Positions 1-10,284 are shown, numbered from the stretch's first letter. The stretch is DNA of 64,000 nt from Sinorhizobium meliloti (GCF_035610345.1 NZ_CP141213.1:1488001-1552000), one strand, 5' to 3'. A program made the numbers and translations. The notes: a model not told the origin generated them from the letters alone.

Positions 1-34
1 CGACGGCGATCTTCGGTTTCGGTAACACGTGTCT

Positions 35-1249
35 TCAGTTCGATCTTTTCACGACGGCCAAATGCTCCTTCGATCTATGATCGAGCCATTCGCCGACGAT
101 GTCGGATATGTGGACGAGGCCTTCCAGCCTCAGGCCATTGGCGCGGAGCGACGGCGGTGCGCGCTGCGGCAGCGCCTTCAGGGCCGCAGCAAGGCGCAAC
201 GGCTCCTCCGCTTCCTGCGGAAGCAGCATGTCGACGAGCCCGAGTGCAGAGGCACGCTGGGCGCGGATCAATTGTTCTTCGCGTGGCTGAAGACGCGGCA
301 CGATCAGAGCAGGCTTGTCGAAAGAGAGTATCTCGCAATAGGTGTTGTAGCCGCCCATCGACACCACACCCCTGGCGCCGGCTACCAGTTCCTCCATGCG
401 ATTGTCGAACTCGATTATCTTGATGAATGGGATCTTGCTTCCCTTCTTGATCAGCTTGTTGCGCTGCTTTGCGGGCATGTAGGGGCCGAGGACGACGAGC
501 GCGTTATGCGTGAGTTCGGGATCCTCCTGATAGGCGTGGATCACGTCATGGATGAGGTCCGCTCCGTCGCCGCCGCCGCCGGTGGTGACCAGTATGTAGT
601 CGCCTTCCGGCTTATGGCCGTGCAGCGCATCGTGGGAAACGCTTCTTTGCAGAAAGCCGACGAAGTTCATGCGATCGCGCACGGCAAGGGGCACGTCGAG
701 CCCGACCAGCGGATCGTAGAAATCCGGCGGTCCGTAGACCCAAATCGAATCATAGAACTGCTCGATCTTGCGCATCGTGTCGCGCCGCTTCCATTCCTCT
801 TCCAGGAGGTGCGGCGAGTCCATCACTTCCCTTAGGCCAAGCACCAGCCTGGTGCCGTGCGTCTTCAGGTAGGCGAGCGTATCCTCCACCTCGCCGCGCA
901 GGCCCATCGGCTCCTTGTCGACGACGAAAATATCCGGCCGGAAGTTTTCCGCCGTCGAACGGATGATCGACTGCCGCATTTTCAACGTTTCGTGCAGTTC
1001 GATGTGGCGGTCCAGCGAAGTATATTCGCCGTTTCGGAGCTTTATGACGCTCGGAATCTTCACGAAGTCGACGCGGGCGCGATAATCGAAGGCGCCGGCG
1101 ATGGTCGCACCGGAGATGATCAGGATCTGCAGTCCGCTGTAATCTTCCACCAGGGCATGGGCGATGGCGCGACAACGTCTGAGATGGCCGAGCCCGAAGG
1201 TATCGTGGCTGTACATGAGGATGCGGGCATCCTCGAAGCGCCGTGTCAT
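35..1249 (-). CDS. MurG-like (GT28/GT-B) glycosyltransferase family protein
   Basis: A 404-residue cytoplasmic protein with the layout of the MurG/UDP-glycosyltransferase fold. A glycine-rich loop with the sequence HDTFGLGHLRRC lies near residues 15-26 in the N-terminal Rossmann domain. A second glycine run, TTGGGGDGAD, opens the C-terminal domain near 221-230. MGGYNTYCEIL near 300 matches the nucleotide-sugar binding stretch seen as GGxxT in this fold. No signal peptide or membrane segment is visible. It lies downstream of the oligopeptide transporter genes on the same strand, with about 80 bases between, so it may be the last gene of that transcription unit or separate. The acceptor and donor sugar cannot be told from sequence. 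Confidence 0.8.
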   Translation of the reverse strand: MTRRFEDARILMYSHDTFGLGHLRRCRAIAHALVEDYSGLQILIISGATIAGAFDYRARVDFVKIPSVIKLRNGEYTSLDRHIELHETLKMRQSIIRSTAENFRPDIFVVDKEPMGLRGEVEDTLAYLKTHGTRLVLGLREVMDSPHLLEEEWKRRDTMRKIEQFYDSIWVYGPPDFYDPLVGLDVPLAVRDRMNFVGFLQRSVSHDALHGHKPEGDYILVTTGGGGDGADLIHDVIHAYQEDPELTHNALVVLGPYMPAKQRNKLIKKGSKIPFIKIIEFDNRMEELVAGARGVVSMGGYNTYCEILSFDKPALIVPRLQPREEQLIRAQRASALGLVDMLLPQEAEEPLRLAAALKALPQRAPPSLRANGLRLEGLVHISDIVGEWLDHRSKEHLAVVKRSN

Positions 1250-1328
1250 ACGAAAAACCTTTCGCTCAAAGATAGAAACGTCGAAGTCTATTGCAGCGAT
1301 CGCTTGCAGCCAACAGCGATACCGGGGC

Positions 1329-2504
1329 TTATTTGTAGGGATCGGCGGCGTCGCGCAACCCGTCTCCCAGGAAGTTGAACGCCAATATCACAAGAATGAC
1401 CGGGATCGTGGGGAAAAGCAGCCACGGATAGAAGGCAATGACGCTGACGCTCTTTGCCTCGGTGAGCAGGATGCCCCAGCTGGTTATCGGAGGACGCAGG
1501 CCCAGGCCGAGGAAGCTCAGCGCCGTTTCTCCAAGGATCATGCCGGGTATGGAGATCGTTGCCGTGGCGATGAGATGGGACATGAAGCCCGGAACGAGGT
1601 GGCGCCCTATGATGCGTCCGCTTTTGGCGCCCATCAACTGCGCGGCAAGGACATAGTCTTCCTCCCTGAGCGCCAGCAGCTTCGAGCGCACGGCGCGCGC
1701 AAGGCCGGTCCAGTCGAGAAGGCCCAGGATGACGGTTATACCCAGATAGATGAGAAGCGGGCTCCATGTCGCCGGCATGATCGCCGCCAGGGAAAGCCAC
1801 AGCGGAATGCTCGGGATCGACTGCAGGACTTCGATCAGTCTCTGAACCACAAGGTCGAAGATCCCGCCATGATATCCGGCAAGCCCGCCGATGACGATGC
1901 CGAGAACGAAGCTGACGGTGATGCCGAGAAGTCCGATCGTCAGCGATATCCGCGCTCCGTAGATGATCCGCGACAGCACGTCGCGGCCGAGACGGTCCGT
2001 GCCCAGGAGGAAAAGCTGCCCTCCCTCCGCCGGGCAAACCAGATGCAGATTGCTTTCGAACAAACCCCAGAAACGGTAGTCGTCCCCGCGGCAGAAGAAC
2101 CGGATCCGCTCGACGGCCGTCGTATCGTCCGTGTAGTTGCGCTTCAGCGTGTCCATGTCCAGCTTCATCGTCCGGCCGTAGACGAAGGGGCCGACGAATT
2201 CACCCTCGTGGAAAAAGCGAACGCTCTGCGGCGGCGCGTAGATGAAATCGACATTGCGTGTATGCAGGTTGTAGGGCGCGAGAAACTCGCAGATCAGGAT
2301 CATCCCGTAGAGCATCGCGAGGAAGATGCCCGAGACGAGCGCGACCTTGTGGCGCTTGAACTTCCACCACATCAGACGCAGCTGCGATGCCTGGTTCACC
2401 CGCACCTGCTCCTCGGTCATGACCTCCACGGAATAGGGGTCGAAGGGCGCGGTCGAAACGTAGTGCGGAAGGGGCTCGCCGGGCGCCGGGATCGGTGACG
2501 TCAC
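1329..2504 (-). CDS. Oligopeptide-type ABC transporter permease (OppC/DppC family)
   Basis: Inner-membrane permease of 391 residues in a peptide-type importer. The GTG start at 2504 overlaps the TGA stop of the upstream permease (GTGA), which signals translational coupling and rules out the longer open frame upstream. One membrane segment lies near residues 45-65. It is followed by about 100 extracytoplasmic residues, a longer loop than in classical OppC. The family motif DRLGRDVLSRIIYGAR follows, then the remaining membrane helices. The coupling loop with AAQLMGAKSGRIIGRHLVPG is the EAA-type contact with the ATPase. The long periplasmic loop suggests the subfamily used for unusual peptides or peptide-like solutes; the substrate is unknown. 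Confidence 0.92.
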   Translation of the reverse strand: MTSPIPAPGEPLPHYVSTAPFDPYSVEVMTEEQVRVNQASQLRLMWWKFKRHKVALVSGIFLAMLYGMILICEFLAPYNLHTRNVDFIYAPPQSVRFFHEGEFVGPFVYGRTMKLDMDTLKRNYTDDTTAVERIRFFCRGDDYRFWGLFESNLHLVCPAEGGQLFLLGTDRLGRDVLSRIIYGARISLTIGLLGITVSFVLGIVIGGLAGYHGGIFDLVVQRLIEVLQSIPSIPLWLSLAAIMPATWSPLLIYLGITVILGLLDWTGLARAVRSKLLALREEDYVLAAQLMGAKSGRIIGRHLVPGFMSHLIATATISIPGMILGETALSFLGLGLRPPITSWGILLTEAKSVSVIAFYPWLLFPTIPVILVILAFNFLGDGLRDAADPYK

Positions 2505-3499
2505 TTTGTGCTCCTGCCTTGCAGACGAATTCGAGGATCGAGGACGGCGAGCGCCAGATCGGAAACCAGCACTCCGATCACGGTGAGGAACGCGAGGAAC
2601 ATCAGGAACGACCCGGCGAGATACATGTCCTGGCTCTGCAGCGCCTTGATCAGCATCGGTCCGGTGGTTTCGAGGGACAGCACGATTGCCGTGATTTCCG
2701 CACCCGAAATGATCGCCGGCAGGATCGACCCAATATCCGAAATGAAGAAATTGAGCGCCATGCGCAGCGGATATTTGAGCAGGGTTCGCGTGGGCGAAAG
2801 CCCCTTGGCGCGGGCGGTCACGACATATTGCTTCTGGAGTTCGTCGAGCAGATTGGCCCTGAGGCGCCGGATCATGCCGGCGGTACCGGCCGCGCCGACG
2901 ATGATGACCGGGATCCAGATATGCTCCAGTATCGACTTCGCCTTTTCCCAACTCATCGGCTCGGAAAGATACTTCTGGTCCATCAAATGGCCGATCGAAG
3001 TTCCGAACCAGATATTGGCGAAATACATGAGGACCAGGGCCAGCATGAAATTCGGGATTGCGATGCCGATGAGTCCGATCAGCGACAGGCCGTAGTCGCC
3101 CCAGCTGTACTGGTGCGTGGCAGCATAGAGGCCGATCGGAAACGCGATGACCCAGGTGAAGATGATGGTGACGAAGGAGACCAGGACCGTGAGCCACAGG
3201 CGCTCGCCGACGACCTCGCTCACCGGCAATTCATACTCGAAGGAATAACCGAAATCGCCCTGGAGCATCCCCGCGACCCAGTGGACATAGCGCAGGATCG
3301 GCGGCTGGTCGAAGCCGTACTGCTTACGCAGCGCCTCGATCTGTTCCATGTTGACGCCCTCGCCCTGCGCCCTGATCTCGGCAATGTAGCTTTCGAAATA
3401 GTCGCCCGGGGGCAGTTCGATGATGGCGAAGACGAGCGCGGAGATGATGAGGAGCGTCGGGACCATGACTGCGATGCGCCAGAGAATGTACCGCAGCAT
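2501..3499 (-). CDS. Oligopeptide-type ABC transporter permease (OppB/DppB family)
   Basis: First permease of the peptide-type importer, 332 residues with about six membrane helices. The protein starts MLRYILWRIAVMVPTLL, the typical N-terminal helix of DppB proteins, at the ATG at 3499, one base after the binding-protein gene. The longer open frame to 3793 lies inside that upstream gene and has no family similarity. The cytoplasmic loop VTARAKGLSPTRTLLKYPLR near residues 205-225 is the EAA contact with the ATPase. It is followed by the OppC-type permease with a 4-base overlap. Confidence in the family is high; the substrate is not predictable from the permease. Confidence 0.93.
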   Translation of the reverse strand: MLRYILWRIAVMVPTLLIISALVFAIIELPPGDYFESYIAEIRAQGEGVNMEQIEALRKQYGFDQPPILRYVHWVAGMLQGDFGYSFEYELPVSEVVGERLWLTVLVSFVTIIFTWVIAFPIGLYAATHQYSWGDYGLSLIGLIGIAIPNFMLALVLMYFANIWFGTSIGHLMDQKYLSEPMSWEKAKSILEHIWIPVIIVGAAGTAGMIRRLRANLLDELQKQYVVTARAKGLSPTRTLLKYPLRMALNFFISDIGSILPAIISGAEITAIVLSLETTGPMLIKALQSQDMYLAGSFLMFLAFLTVIGVLVSDLALAVLDPRIRLQGRSTK

Positions 3500-3500
3500 C

Positions 3501-5402
3501 TCAGTCGTCCTGTTCCAGCCAGAAGGTGTCGGGCTTGTAGGCGCCGAGGTAGCTCGTCGGGTCGAAACCGTACAACCCTTCATCGGGGAAATTGCGCAGC
3601 TTCTTCGTGACGAGGATCGGCTGCAGCGAGCTGTTGACCAGCCCGATCGAGAAGACCTGATCCGTATAGATGGACAACATCTGTCTCCAGATGTCAGCCC
3701 GCTCGGCATCGTCCGCGGAATGCCTCCAGCGCTTGAGCAGGTCGAGGAGCTCGACGACCGCGGGAAGGTCGGGTGCCTCGCCCATTTCGCCATGCGACAT
3801 ATAGTTCAAACCCCAGACGGGCCACTGCAGCTGGTCGTCCGTGGTCGGTGCAAGCTGGCTGGGGCTCATGTCCGCAGTCGGCACGCCGTTGTCGAGACCG
3901 AACCACATCGACATGATGATCTCGCCGCCGACCGCGCGGCTGCGGAAGGTATCGCGCTGCGAGGTGCGAATGAACAGCGAAATGCCGACCTCGCGCCAGT
4001 AATCGGTTATGAGCTGCAGCACATCGGTATCGAGCGTGCTTTCGCCGGCCGTCTCTACGACGATCTGCGCCTTTCGGCCGTCGGGAAGAATACGGATTCC
4101 GTCGCCGCCGCGCTTGGCCAGTCCGGCCGCGTCGAGCAGCGCGTTCGCCTGTTCCGGATCATGGGCGATCCAGGCATTCGCGAATTCGGGCCGGAAGAGA
4201 GGACTTTCAGGCAGCACGGTGTCGGCGCTTTCCTTCGTCAGCCCATAAAATGCGGCCATGTTGATTTCGCGACGGTCGATTGCAAGCGACAGCGCACGAC
4301 GGACGCGCACGTCCCTGAGCAGCGGCCGCCACACCGGGTCGGCAGAGTTGAGGTTCGGCAGCAGCGCCAGGCGTGACCCCGACGTCTTCTTCCAGAGCTT
4401 TACCACGACCGGGTGCCGCTTCTCCGCATCTTTGAGATAGGTATAGTCAACGAAATCGACCCCATAGGCCTGCAGGTCGCTTTCGCCCGTGCCGGCCTTC
4501 GCCGGAATGAGCGAGGACGAACTGACGCTGAGCACGAACCGGTCGATATAAGGCAATTGCAAGCCGTTTTCGTCCACCCGATGGTAATAGGGATTGCGTT
4601 CGAACATGAACTGTTCGGCCGGCAGGGGCGTGGTGTTGCGCCACGGGTCGAGGGTCGGCAAATCCGGATTTTCGGGCCGGTAAGAGCGCGCCATCCGCAT
4701 GTGCAGCTGGCTCCACTTCTTGACCCGCTGTTCCTTCAGGAACGTCTTCAGCTTGTCCTCGTCCTGATATTTCGTGTGGAACTGCTTGAGATAGGCCGAG
4801 GGCATGACGACGACCAGCGGCTGTGGTGCAGCGAGTTCCTGCAGGAAAACCGGGTTCGGCATCGGCCAGGAATAGCGGACCGTTCGCTCGTCGACGATTT
4901 CGAACTTAGGCGCCTGCCCGTCCATGACCATCGCCGGCGGCAGGCCGGCCGGGGTCAGATTCTCGTTGAGGAGCACGTCTTCGAAGCAATAGCGGAAGTC
5001 CTCGGCCGTCAAAGGCGTGCCGTCCGACCACTTGTGGCCCTCGCGCAGATGAAAGGTGAAGATACGATCCTCGACCGTCTCGTAGCTTTCGAGAATATCG
5101 GGCTGGAGATTGAGCTTCTCGTCGTAGCCGACCAGGCGGGTATAGCCGTAGATCGTCATCAGGCGAATGTCCTTCGCACTGCCGATCAGGCTGCGGATCG
5201 TGCCGCCGTGGCGGCCGGCCTTTCGTCCCATCGCCGCGACATCGATCACCCTCGGCGTCTTCGGCAATCGTTCGCCGACCGGCGGAAGCTTGCCTTCCTG
5301 AACGAGGGCGGCGAGCGCGTCGGTTCCGCCTGCGGCCGCGAGCATTGCTTTTGGAAACGCAGCCGAAGCGAGAATGCCAAGCGCGGTTCTTCGGGTGATC
5401 AT
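3501..5402 (-). CDS. Peptide/oligopeptide-type ABC transporter substrate-binding protein
   Basis: Periplasmic solute-binding protein of the SBP_bac_5 (cluster C) family, 633 residues. The N-terminus [21 protein letters not shown] has adjacent arginines, then a hydrophobic stretch and small residues, which suggests a Tat-type signal peptide, although it is not a perfect consensus. The domain begins near residue 75. It includes the family stretch [20 protein letters not shown] near 110-130 and [15 protein letters not shown] near 365-380. The length exceeds that of classical OppA (about 540), as in homologues serving larger or modified substrates. Its ATG overlaps the stop of the upstream ATPase gene (ATGA), so transporter subunits are co-translated in the order ATPase, binding protein, permease B, permease C. 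Confidence 0.92.
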   Translation of the reverse strand: MITRRTALGILASAAFPKAMLAAAGGTDALAALVQEGKLPPVGERLPKTPRVIDVAAMGRKAGRHGGTIRSLIGSAKDIRLMTIYGYTRLVGYDEKLNLQPDILESYETVEDRIFTFHLREGHKWSDGTPLTAEDFRYCFEDVLLNENLTPAGLPPAMVMDGQAPKFEIVDERTVRYSWPMPNPVFLQELAAPQPLVVVMPSAYLKQFHTKYQDEDKLKTFLKEQRVKKWSQLHMRMARSYRPENPDLPTLDPWRNTTPLPAEQFMFERNPYYHRVDENGLQLPYIDRFVLSVSSSSLIPAKAGTGESDLQAYGVDFVDYTYLKDAEKRHPVVVKLWKKTSGSRLALLPNLNSADPVWRPLLRDVRVRRALSLAIDRREINMAAFYGLTKESADTVLPESPLFRPEFANAWIAHDPEQANALLDAAGLAKRGGDGIRILPDGRKAQIVVETAGESTLDTDVLQLITDYWREVGISLFIRTSQRDTFRSRAVGGEIIMSMWFGLDNGVPTADMSPSQLAPTTDDQLQWPVWGLNYMSHGEMGEAPDLPAVVELLDLLKRWRHSADDAERADIWRQMLSIYTDQVFSIGLVNSSLQPILVTKKLRNFPDEGLYGFDPTSYLGAYKPDTFWLEQDD

Positions 5403-7291
5403 CGGCGTAACTCCCTGGCATCCACCGATTCGCGGGCGAGGACATAGTGCCCGCCACCGAGGTCGGCGGGAATAAGAGCACCGTTCTCGCCGCCGTCGGA
5501 AAATTGCGCGCCCCAGCGCTCCTGGTCCGATCCGCCGCTCGCCGCAAGGGAATCGAAGTCGAGCTTACGGTCGAGGTCGGGATAGGGAACGGCGGCGAGG
5601 AGCGACTTCGTGTAGGGGTGGACCGGATTGCGCATCAGCACCTCGCGCGGCGCCAGCTCCACGATCCGGCCCGCGCACATGACCGCGATCCGGTCGGCCA
5701 TGTAGTCGACGACCGCGAGGTTGTGCGAGATGAACAGCATCGTCAGGCCGAGCTCTTTCTGCAAGTCCTTGAGAAGATTGAGGATCTGTGCTTGCACCGA
5801 AACATCGAGCGCAGAAACGGGTTCATCGCAGATCAGAAGCTGCGGCACGAGCGCGAGCGCCCGGGCGATCCCGATGCGCTGCCTTTGGCCGCCGGAGAAG
5901 CTGTGGGGATAGCGATTGATGAAGCGCTGGTCGAGCCCGACCGCCTGCAAAAGGGAGCGAACGTGTTCCTCACGCGATTTCGGCGTCCCTCGGCCGTGAA
6001 TCTCCAGCGGCTCGCTGAGGATGTTCTTCACGGTCATGCGCGGCGAAAGCGACGAGACGGGATCCTGGAAGACCATCTGGATCTTCGCCCGCAAAGCCTT
6101 GAGTTCCCCGCCGTCGAGCTTCAGGACGTCGAGCGCGCCCTCCCCGTCGTCGAAGGTAATCGTGCCCTTGTCAGGCGTCACGGCCCGCATGAGGATCTTG
6201 CTGACGGTCGTCTTGCCGCAGCCGCTTTCGCCGACGAGCCCGAGGCATTCACCGCGGCGGATGTCGAAGCTGACATTGTCGACAGCGCGATGCCGATATG
6301 CGGTGCCGCTGCCGAACCAGCCGGAGCTGCGCGTGGAAAACGTCTTCGAAAGGTTGCGGACGGACACGAGGACATTGGGACCCGCGGCTTTCTTGACTTC
6401 GCGGTCGCCGACGATCGCGCCGGCCTTGACCGGCACCTCGCGCAACGCCTTCAGCCGCTCGCCCGGTTTCATGTCGAAGTGCGGCACGGCGGCCATCAAA
6501 CCCTTGAGATAGGGATGCCGGGGATTGCGGAAGATCGCATCCACAGGTCCTGCCTCGACGATCTCGCCATGGTAGATAACGACCACCTCGTCGGCCATGT
6601 TGGCAACGACCCCGAGATCGTGCGTGATCAGAAGCATGGCCATGTTGAGCTTGCTTTGAAGCTCGCGCAAGAGCTGCAATATTTGCGCCTGAACCGTCAC
6701 GTCGAGGGCCGTCGTCGGTTCGTCCGCGATGAGCAGCGCCGGTCGGCAGATCAGCGCCATCGCGATCATTGCGCGCTGCCGCATGCCGCCGGAAAGTTCG
6801 AAGGGATACATGTCGTATGCCCGCTTCGGATCGGAAAAGCCGACATAGCCGAGCAGTTCCTCCGTCCTCTCGCGGCGCCCTGCCTTGTCGGTATCCGTAT
6901 GGATCTTCAGCACTTCCGAAATCTGGTTGCCGATCGTGTGAAGCGGCGACAGCGAGGTCATCGGCTCCTGGAAGATCTTGCTGATGCGTGCGCCGCGGAT
7001 CTCCTGGATATCGCGCCCGTCCGTATCCAGCGAAAGCAGGTCGACGCCCTTTGCCTCGGCTTCGGGATCGTTGAACAACACCCGGCCGCCGACGCTTGCC
7101 ACGCTCGGCAGGATGCCCATGATCGCCTGGCTGATGGCCGACTTGCCGGACCCGGACTCGCCGACGAGCGCCGTCACCCTTCCGGGCAGAATTCTGAAAT
7201 TCGCTCCCCGAACGGCTTCAACCTCGCCGCCCAGCACCGAGAATGTGATCCGCAGACCCTCAACTCGCAGCAGGTCCGCTCCTGACGTCAT
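5399..7291 (-). CDS. Fused dual-domain peptide-type ABC transporter ATPase (DppD-DppF fusion)
   Basis: Cytoplasmic ATPase of 630 residues carrying two nucleotide-binding domains in one chain, equivalent to OppD plus OppF and similar in layout to GsiA/YejF. Domain 1 has Walker [10 protein letters not shown] near residue 43, signature [15 protein letters not shown] near 165 and Walker [13 protein letters not shown] near 187. Domain 2 has Walker [10 protein letters not shown] near 355, signature [15 protein letters not shown] near 465 and Walker [13 protein letters not shown] near 488. Each half carries the C-terminal peptide-transporter extension ([10 protein letters not shown] and [10 protein letters not shown]). 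All catalytic motifs look intact. It is the first gene of the transporter operon, with a 4-base overlap with the binding protein. Confidence 0.95.
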   Translation of the reverse strand: MTSGADLLRVEGLRITFSVLGGEVEAVRGANFRILPGRVTALVGESGSGKSAISQAIMGILPSVASVGGRVLFNDPEAEAKGVDLLSLDTDGRDIQEIRGARISKIFQEPMTSLSPLHTIGNQISEVLKIHTDTDKAGRRERTEELLGYVGFSDPKRAYDMYPFELSGGMRQRAMIAMALICRPALLIADEPTTALDVTVQAQILQLLRELQSKLNMAMLLITHDLGVVANMADEVVVIYHGEIVEAGPVDAIFRNPRHPYLKGLMAAVPHFDMKPGERLKALREVPVKAGAIVGDREVKKAAGPNVLVSVRNLSKTFSTRSSGWFGSGTAYRHRAVDNVSFDIRRGECLGLVGESGCGKTTVSKILMRAVTPDKGTITFDDGEGALDVLKLDGGELKALRAKIQMVFQDPVSSLSPRMTVKNILSEPLEIHGRGTPKSREEHVRSLLQAVGLDQRFINRYPHSFSGGQRQRIGIARALALVPQLLICDEPVSALDVSVQAQILNLLKDLQKELGLTMLFISHNLAVVDYMADRIAVMCAGRIVELAPREVLMRNPVHPYTKSLLAAVPYPDLDRKLDFDSLAASGGSDQERWGAQFSDGGENGALIPADLGGGHYVLARESVDARELRR

Positions 7292-7511
7292 CGCAGCACG
7301 CTTCCCTCAATACCCCTCCTGCACAATTCCAACTCGAGGCCGCCCCCAAAATAAAATCATGCAGCCACTTCCTGCAGCGCCGCGCGTCTGACCCCGCGTG
7401 CAAAGCTAGCCCCGCCGGAGGCACCGTAACTTTTTGCCACTCAAAAACAGTAGCCTAGGTTAAACGGGCTGTCCAGCAGGCCACCGGAAGGTCAGGAAGC
7501 GTGGAGCGGCC

Positions 7512-8492
7512 TTAAGAGAACGGGCAACTGCCGTTGGTCAGGACGTCCTCGCAGCGCGGGGAACGCCGGAAATCGTCGTAATAGAGCGTCCAATCGGTCG
7601 TATCGGCGGCCCGATAAGGTCCGAACTTGAAGTACTGGTTCTCACCGAGGCCCTTGTCCGCATGGCCCACATGGCCTTTGACGGAGACGATCGGCTGGCC
7701 GTTGGCAAAGAGCTCTATATGGCCCGAGCCGTCGGGACCGGGTTTCGTGAAGACGACGAAATCGATCCAGCCGGACTTCGGATCCGGTAAGGGATTGCCA
7801 TGGTTGGTAATGGTGATCCCGTCCGTGCATGAATTGAAGAGGTTGCCGTCTTCCGGCTTCCAGTTGCCGTCGGTCGCCACCAGCATGCGCATCTGGTTGA
7901 CTTCCGGACGGAGCCAGACCGGCGCCTGGCCTGGGGCGCAACGCGCCGCTACGCCATCAGGGCCGGCGGTGACCGGAGGCAGATCGTTGGTTTCGACCGT
8001 GGCGAAGAGCTTTCCAAAATTCATGCGCAGCGCCAGGAAGGGGCTGAAGTCGCCCTCGGCACCGGGATCGATCTCTCGCTTCCACTGTGCGATGAGATAG
8101 CGGTGGTCGTCGCTCGGCACCGGATCGTCGAACTTTACCGAGAAGCCGTACCAGACCCCCTTGTCGTAGGGTACCCGCAACTCGGTCTTTTCCCAGATCT
8201 CCGCGCGTTCGCTGCAGCCGTCGTGATCCGCAGGGCAATTCGGCACGATGCTAAGCTTCAGCCCTCCGTTGCCGCTGCGTCTGACGGCGCTCTGGAACTC
8301 GTATGTGCCGGCGCTCTGCTCGAAATTCTTGCGGTAGTAGAGCCCCCCTTCAGGCGCGAAATCCGTGCCCTCGAAACCATCGAACAATTTCCGTTCGTAG
8401 ACTGCCGGCTCCTCCGCCGACTGGGCATAAGTGAGACTCGGCAAGGCAATCGCCGCCGCCAGCAGAGCTATACGAAACATCGGTCCCCTCAT
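7512..8492 (-). CDS. Secreted polysaccharide lyase-like protein (PF14099 / heparin lyase I-like fold)
   Basis: A 326-residue exported protein. Residues 1-23 form a Sec signal peptide (hydrophobic run IALLAAAIALPSL, likely cut after TYA). The mature part resembles the polysaccharide lyase family with a beta-jelly-roll fold, seen in KLFDGFEGTDF near the start, GNGGLKLSIV, ERAEIWEKTELRVPYDKGVWYGFSVKF near 95-120 and the aromatic-rich C-terminus DTTDWTLYYDDFRR. Several cysteines may pair in the periplasm. The gene overlaps the upstream nucleotide-cyclase gene by four bases (ATGA), so the two are made together. A role in trimming or degrading an acidic polysaccharide is inferred from family membership; the substrate is unknown. 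Confidence 0.72.
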   Translation of the reverse strand: MRGPMFRIALLAAAIALPSLTYAQSAEEPAVYERKLFDGFEGTDFAPEGGLYYRKNFEQSAGTYEFQSAVRRSGNGGLKLSIVPNCPADHDGCSERAEIWEKTELRVPYDKGVWYGFSVKFDDPVPSDDHRYLIAQWKREIDPGAEGDFSPFLALRMNFGKLFATVETNDLPPVTAGPDGVAARCAPGQAPVWLRPEVNQMRMLVATDGNWKPEDGNLFNSCTDGITITNHGNPLPDPKSGWIDFVVFTKPGPDGSGHIELFANGQPIVSVKGHVGHADKGLGENQYFKFGPYRAADTTDWTLYYDDFRRSPRCEDVLTNGSCPFS

Positions 8493-9838
8493 TGCAGCAT
8501 CTTGTCGATCAGACCGCGCGGGCCAGGCGGCCGCTTCTTGTTGCGGTAGAGCAACATGACATGCTCGGCCTCGGAAAGTCCATCCTCGGTTGCATCATAT
8601 GCCCGCTCCTGCGCGATTGCGGCAAGTGCGGTATCCCGCGGGTAGAGGACCGTGAACTTCTGACGAACCCCGCGCAGTTTCTCCTGCCCGAGCGTTTGCC
8701 ATTCCCCGCCGCAATAATTCACGAAGGCCTCGCTCGCGACGACGCTGTGGTCATATTTCTTCGTCAGATTCTGCAGCCGCTGTACCTCGTTCACCGCAGA
8801 GCCGAACACCGAGAAGGTCAGCCGGTCGCGCAGGCCGACATTGCCGAACATGACGTTCCCCACATGCAGGGCGATGCCGTAGCCGATCGGGTCGCGGCCC
8901 TGCGTCCTGCGTTCCGCGTTGAGGGCGGCCATGCGCGCCGTCGCCGCGCCCACGGCGGCGAATGCCTCGCGGCTGGCCATCTCCGACGGCTCCTTATGTC
9001 GGCCGCATGGGTAGACGCCGATGAAGCCGTCGCCGATGAAGCTCAGTATCTGTCCGCCGTTGCGGTTGAAGGGCGTGGCGATCGCGTCGAAGAATCCGTT
9101 CAACGACTCGATATAAGCCTGCCGGCCTTCCTTTTCGGCAAGCATCGTCGACTGGCGCATATCCGCCATGACGAGAACTGCGCGTACCGTCTCGCCGTCG
9201 CCCCGCCGGACCTGGCCGCTCATCACGCGGCGCCCGGCATTGGCGCCAAGATAGGTGGTCAGCATGTTGTCGGCGAGCTTGCCGAGCACGGCCACTTTGG
9301 CAGCGATCGCCAGATGGTTCTGAAGTCTGAGAAGGGCCGCAATGACGTCGTCGCTGAAACCACCCTGACGGTCCGTCGTCCACGAGCCGACCATTCCGTG
9401 TTCGGATTCGGCTCCAAGAGGTTGCATGAAGGCTATGTAGTCGGTCGCTCCCTGCTCCTTCAGCTCGTCCAGAATCGGAAACTCCGAGGGCAAGGCGGGA
9501 TCGATCCGGCGCCTGACATGATCGAGATTGTTGCTGAGCAGGTAATAATACGGGCTGTGCAGGAATCGCTCGGGATTGAGCGCCAATTCCTCATGGCGCA
9601 GACCGCTCACCTCGACACCCTGACCTCGCCACCAGGTGAAGCCGAGGGCGTCGTAAAGCGGGTGAAGCATCGAGAAAGACAGATGGACGCGCATGAGCGG
9701 CAGGCCCGCCGCCGCCAACCGCTCACAGAAACCGCGCACGATGGTTTCGAGTGTTTCGTCGCTGAGCGAGGTTCGCATGAGCCAGTCGGCGACCTTGTCC
9801 AGGAGGATTTGGGAAACGTTGTCGTTGATCGGGCTCAT
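8489..9838 (-). CDS. Class III adenylate/guanylate cyclase
   Basis: A 449-residue soluble protein. The N-terminal about 200 residues form an unrecognised sensory region; the stretch from SFSMLHPLYDALGFTWWRG to about residue 160 resembles the N-terminal region seen in rhizobial cyclases. The catalytic domain runs from about 215 to 400. It shows the first metal aspartate in VMADMRQST, the second in FIGDGFIGVYP, and the transition-state Asn and Arg in GSAVNEVQRL. The base-contacting position before that motif reads Ser (TFSVFGSAVN) where bacterial cyclases usually have Thr or Asp, so specificity for ATP or GTP is uncertain. It is translated just ahead of the polysaccharide lyase and is divergent from the UDP-sugar dehydrogenase. 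Confidence 0.88.
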   Translation of the reverse strand: MSPINDNVSQILLDKVADWLMRTSLSDETLETIVRGFCERLAAAGLPLMRVHLSFSMLHPLYDALGFTWWRGQGVEVSGLRHEELALNPERFLHSPYYYLLSNNLDHVRRRIDPALPSEFPILDELKEQGATDYIAFMQPLGAESEHGMVGSWTTDRQGGFSDDVIAALLRLQNHLAIAAKVAVLGKLADNMLTTYLGANAGRRVMSGQVRRGDGETVRAVLVMADMRQSTMLAEKEGRQAYIESLNGFFDAIATPFNRNGGQILSFIGDGFIGVYPCGRHKEPSEMASREAFAAVGAATARMAALNAERRTQGRDPIGYGIALHVGNVMFGNVGLRDRLTFSVFGSAVNEVQRLQNLTKKYDHSVVASEAFVNYCGGEWQTLGQEKLRGVRQKFTVLYPRDTALAAIAQERAYDATEDGLSEAEHVMLLYRNKKRPPGPRGLIDKMLQ

Positions 9839-10284
9839 GCCATGTCCTCATCGTCGCGGCAACGGTCGCCACCGGCGCCGACCGCGAAGCAGCGATCGCT
9901 CGCTCGCGGTAGCACTGAGTGGGTACCCGTCGGTGAAAGAAGGCTCCCGCCGCCCCCGCGGCCGTTCGTGCAGCGATCGGGTCACCGCTGCGCTCCTGCA
10001 GATATTCACCGGGGAGCACATTTTCCAGAGACCACGAGCGATTTTTGATCGTTGCCGGATCGTACACGCAACAGCCCTGCGCATTGCACCCTGAAATTGC
10101 TGGGGTCCCTCACGATCGCGCGCCTGCCCGGGCCAGACAAAACGACGCAGGCCTTGAGGCGTGCGGCTTCGCTGACGGCGCGCCGCGCTTGACTTGCGGT
10201 GGCTTTCCCGCCAACAAAACGGCACCGGGCTCCGCAGCCGGATCGCTGAAGCGGCCCTCCCGGCAACAGAACTGGAAGCCAATC
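9839..10284. other. Intergenic region between divergent genes
   Basis: About 446 bases between the cyclase (leftward) and the UDP-sugar dehydrogenase (rightward). It must hold both promoters. I see no convincing -35/-10 pair, RNA gene or repeat. Open frames crossing it lack protein-family similarity. An upstream extension of the dehydrogenase frame runs to 10045 but looks non-coding. Confidence 0.5.

Noticed and set aside
1164..2498. 444-codon rightward frame across the OppC-type gene
   Set aside because: It lies wholly opposite real genes, has no recognisable domain and no ribosome-binding site.
5447..7285. 612-codon open frame opposite the dual ATPase gene
   Set aside because: It is the antisense of a clearly real ATPase with intact motifs; the translation is rich in Arg and His and has no domain.
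10045..10284. Upstream extension of the UDP-sugar dehydrogenase
   Set aside because: The extra 80 codons have no similarity to the family, and the TTG at 10285 with a good ribosome-binding site gives the normal length.
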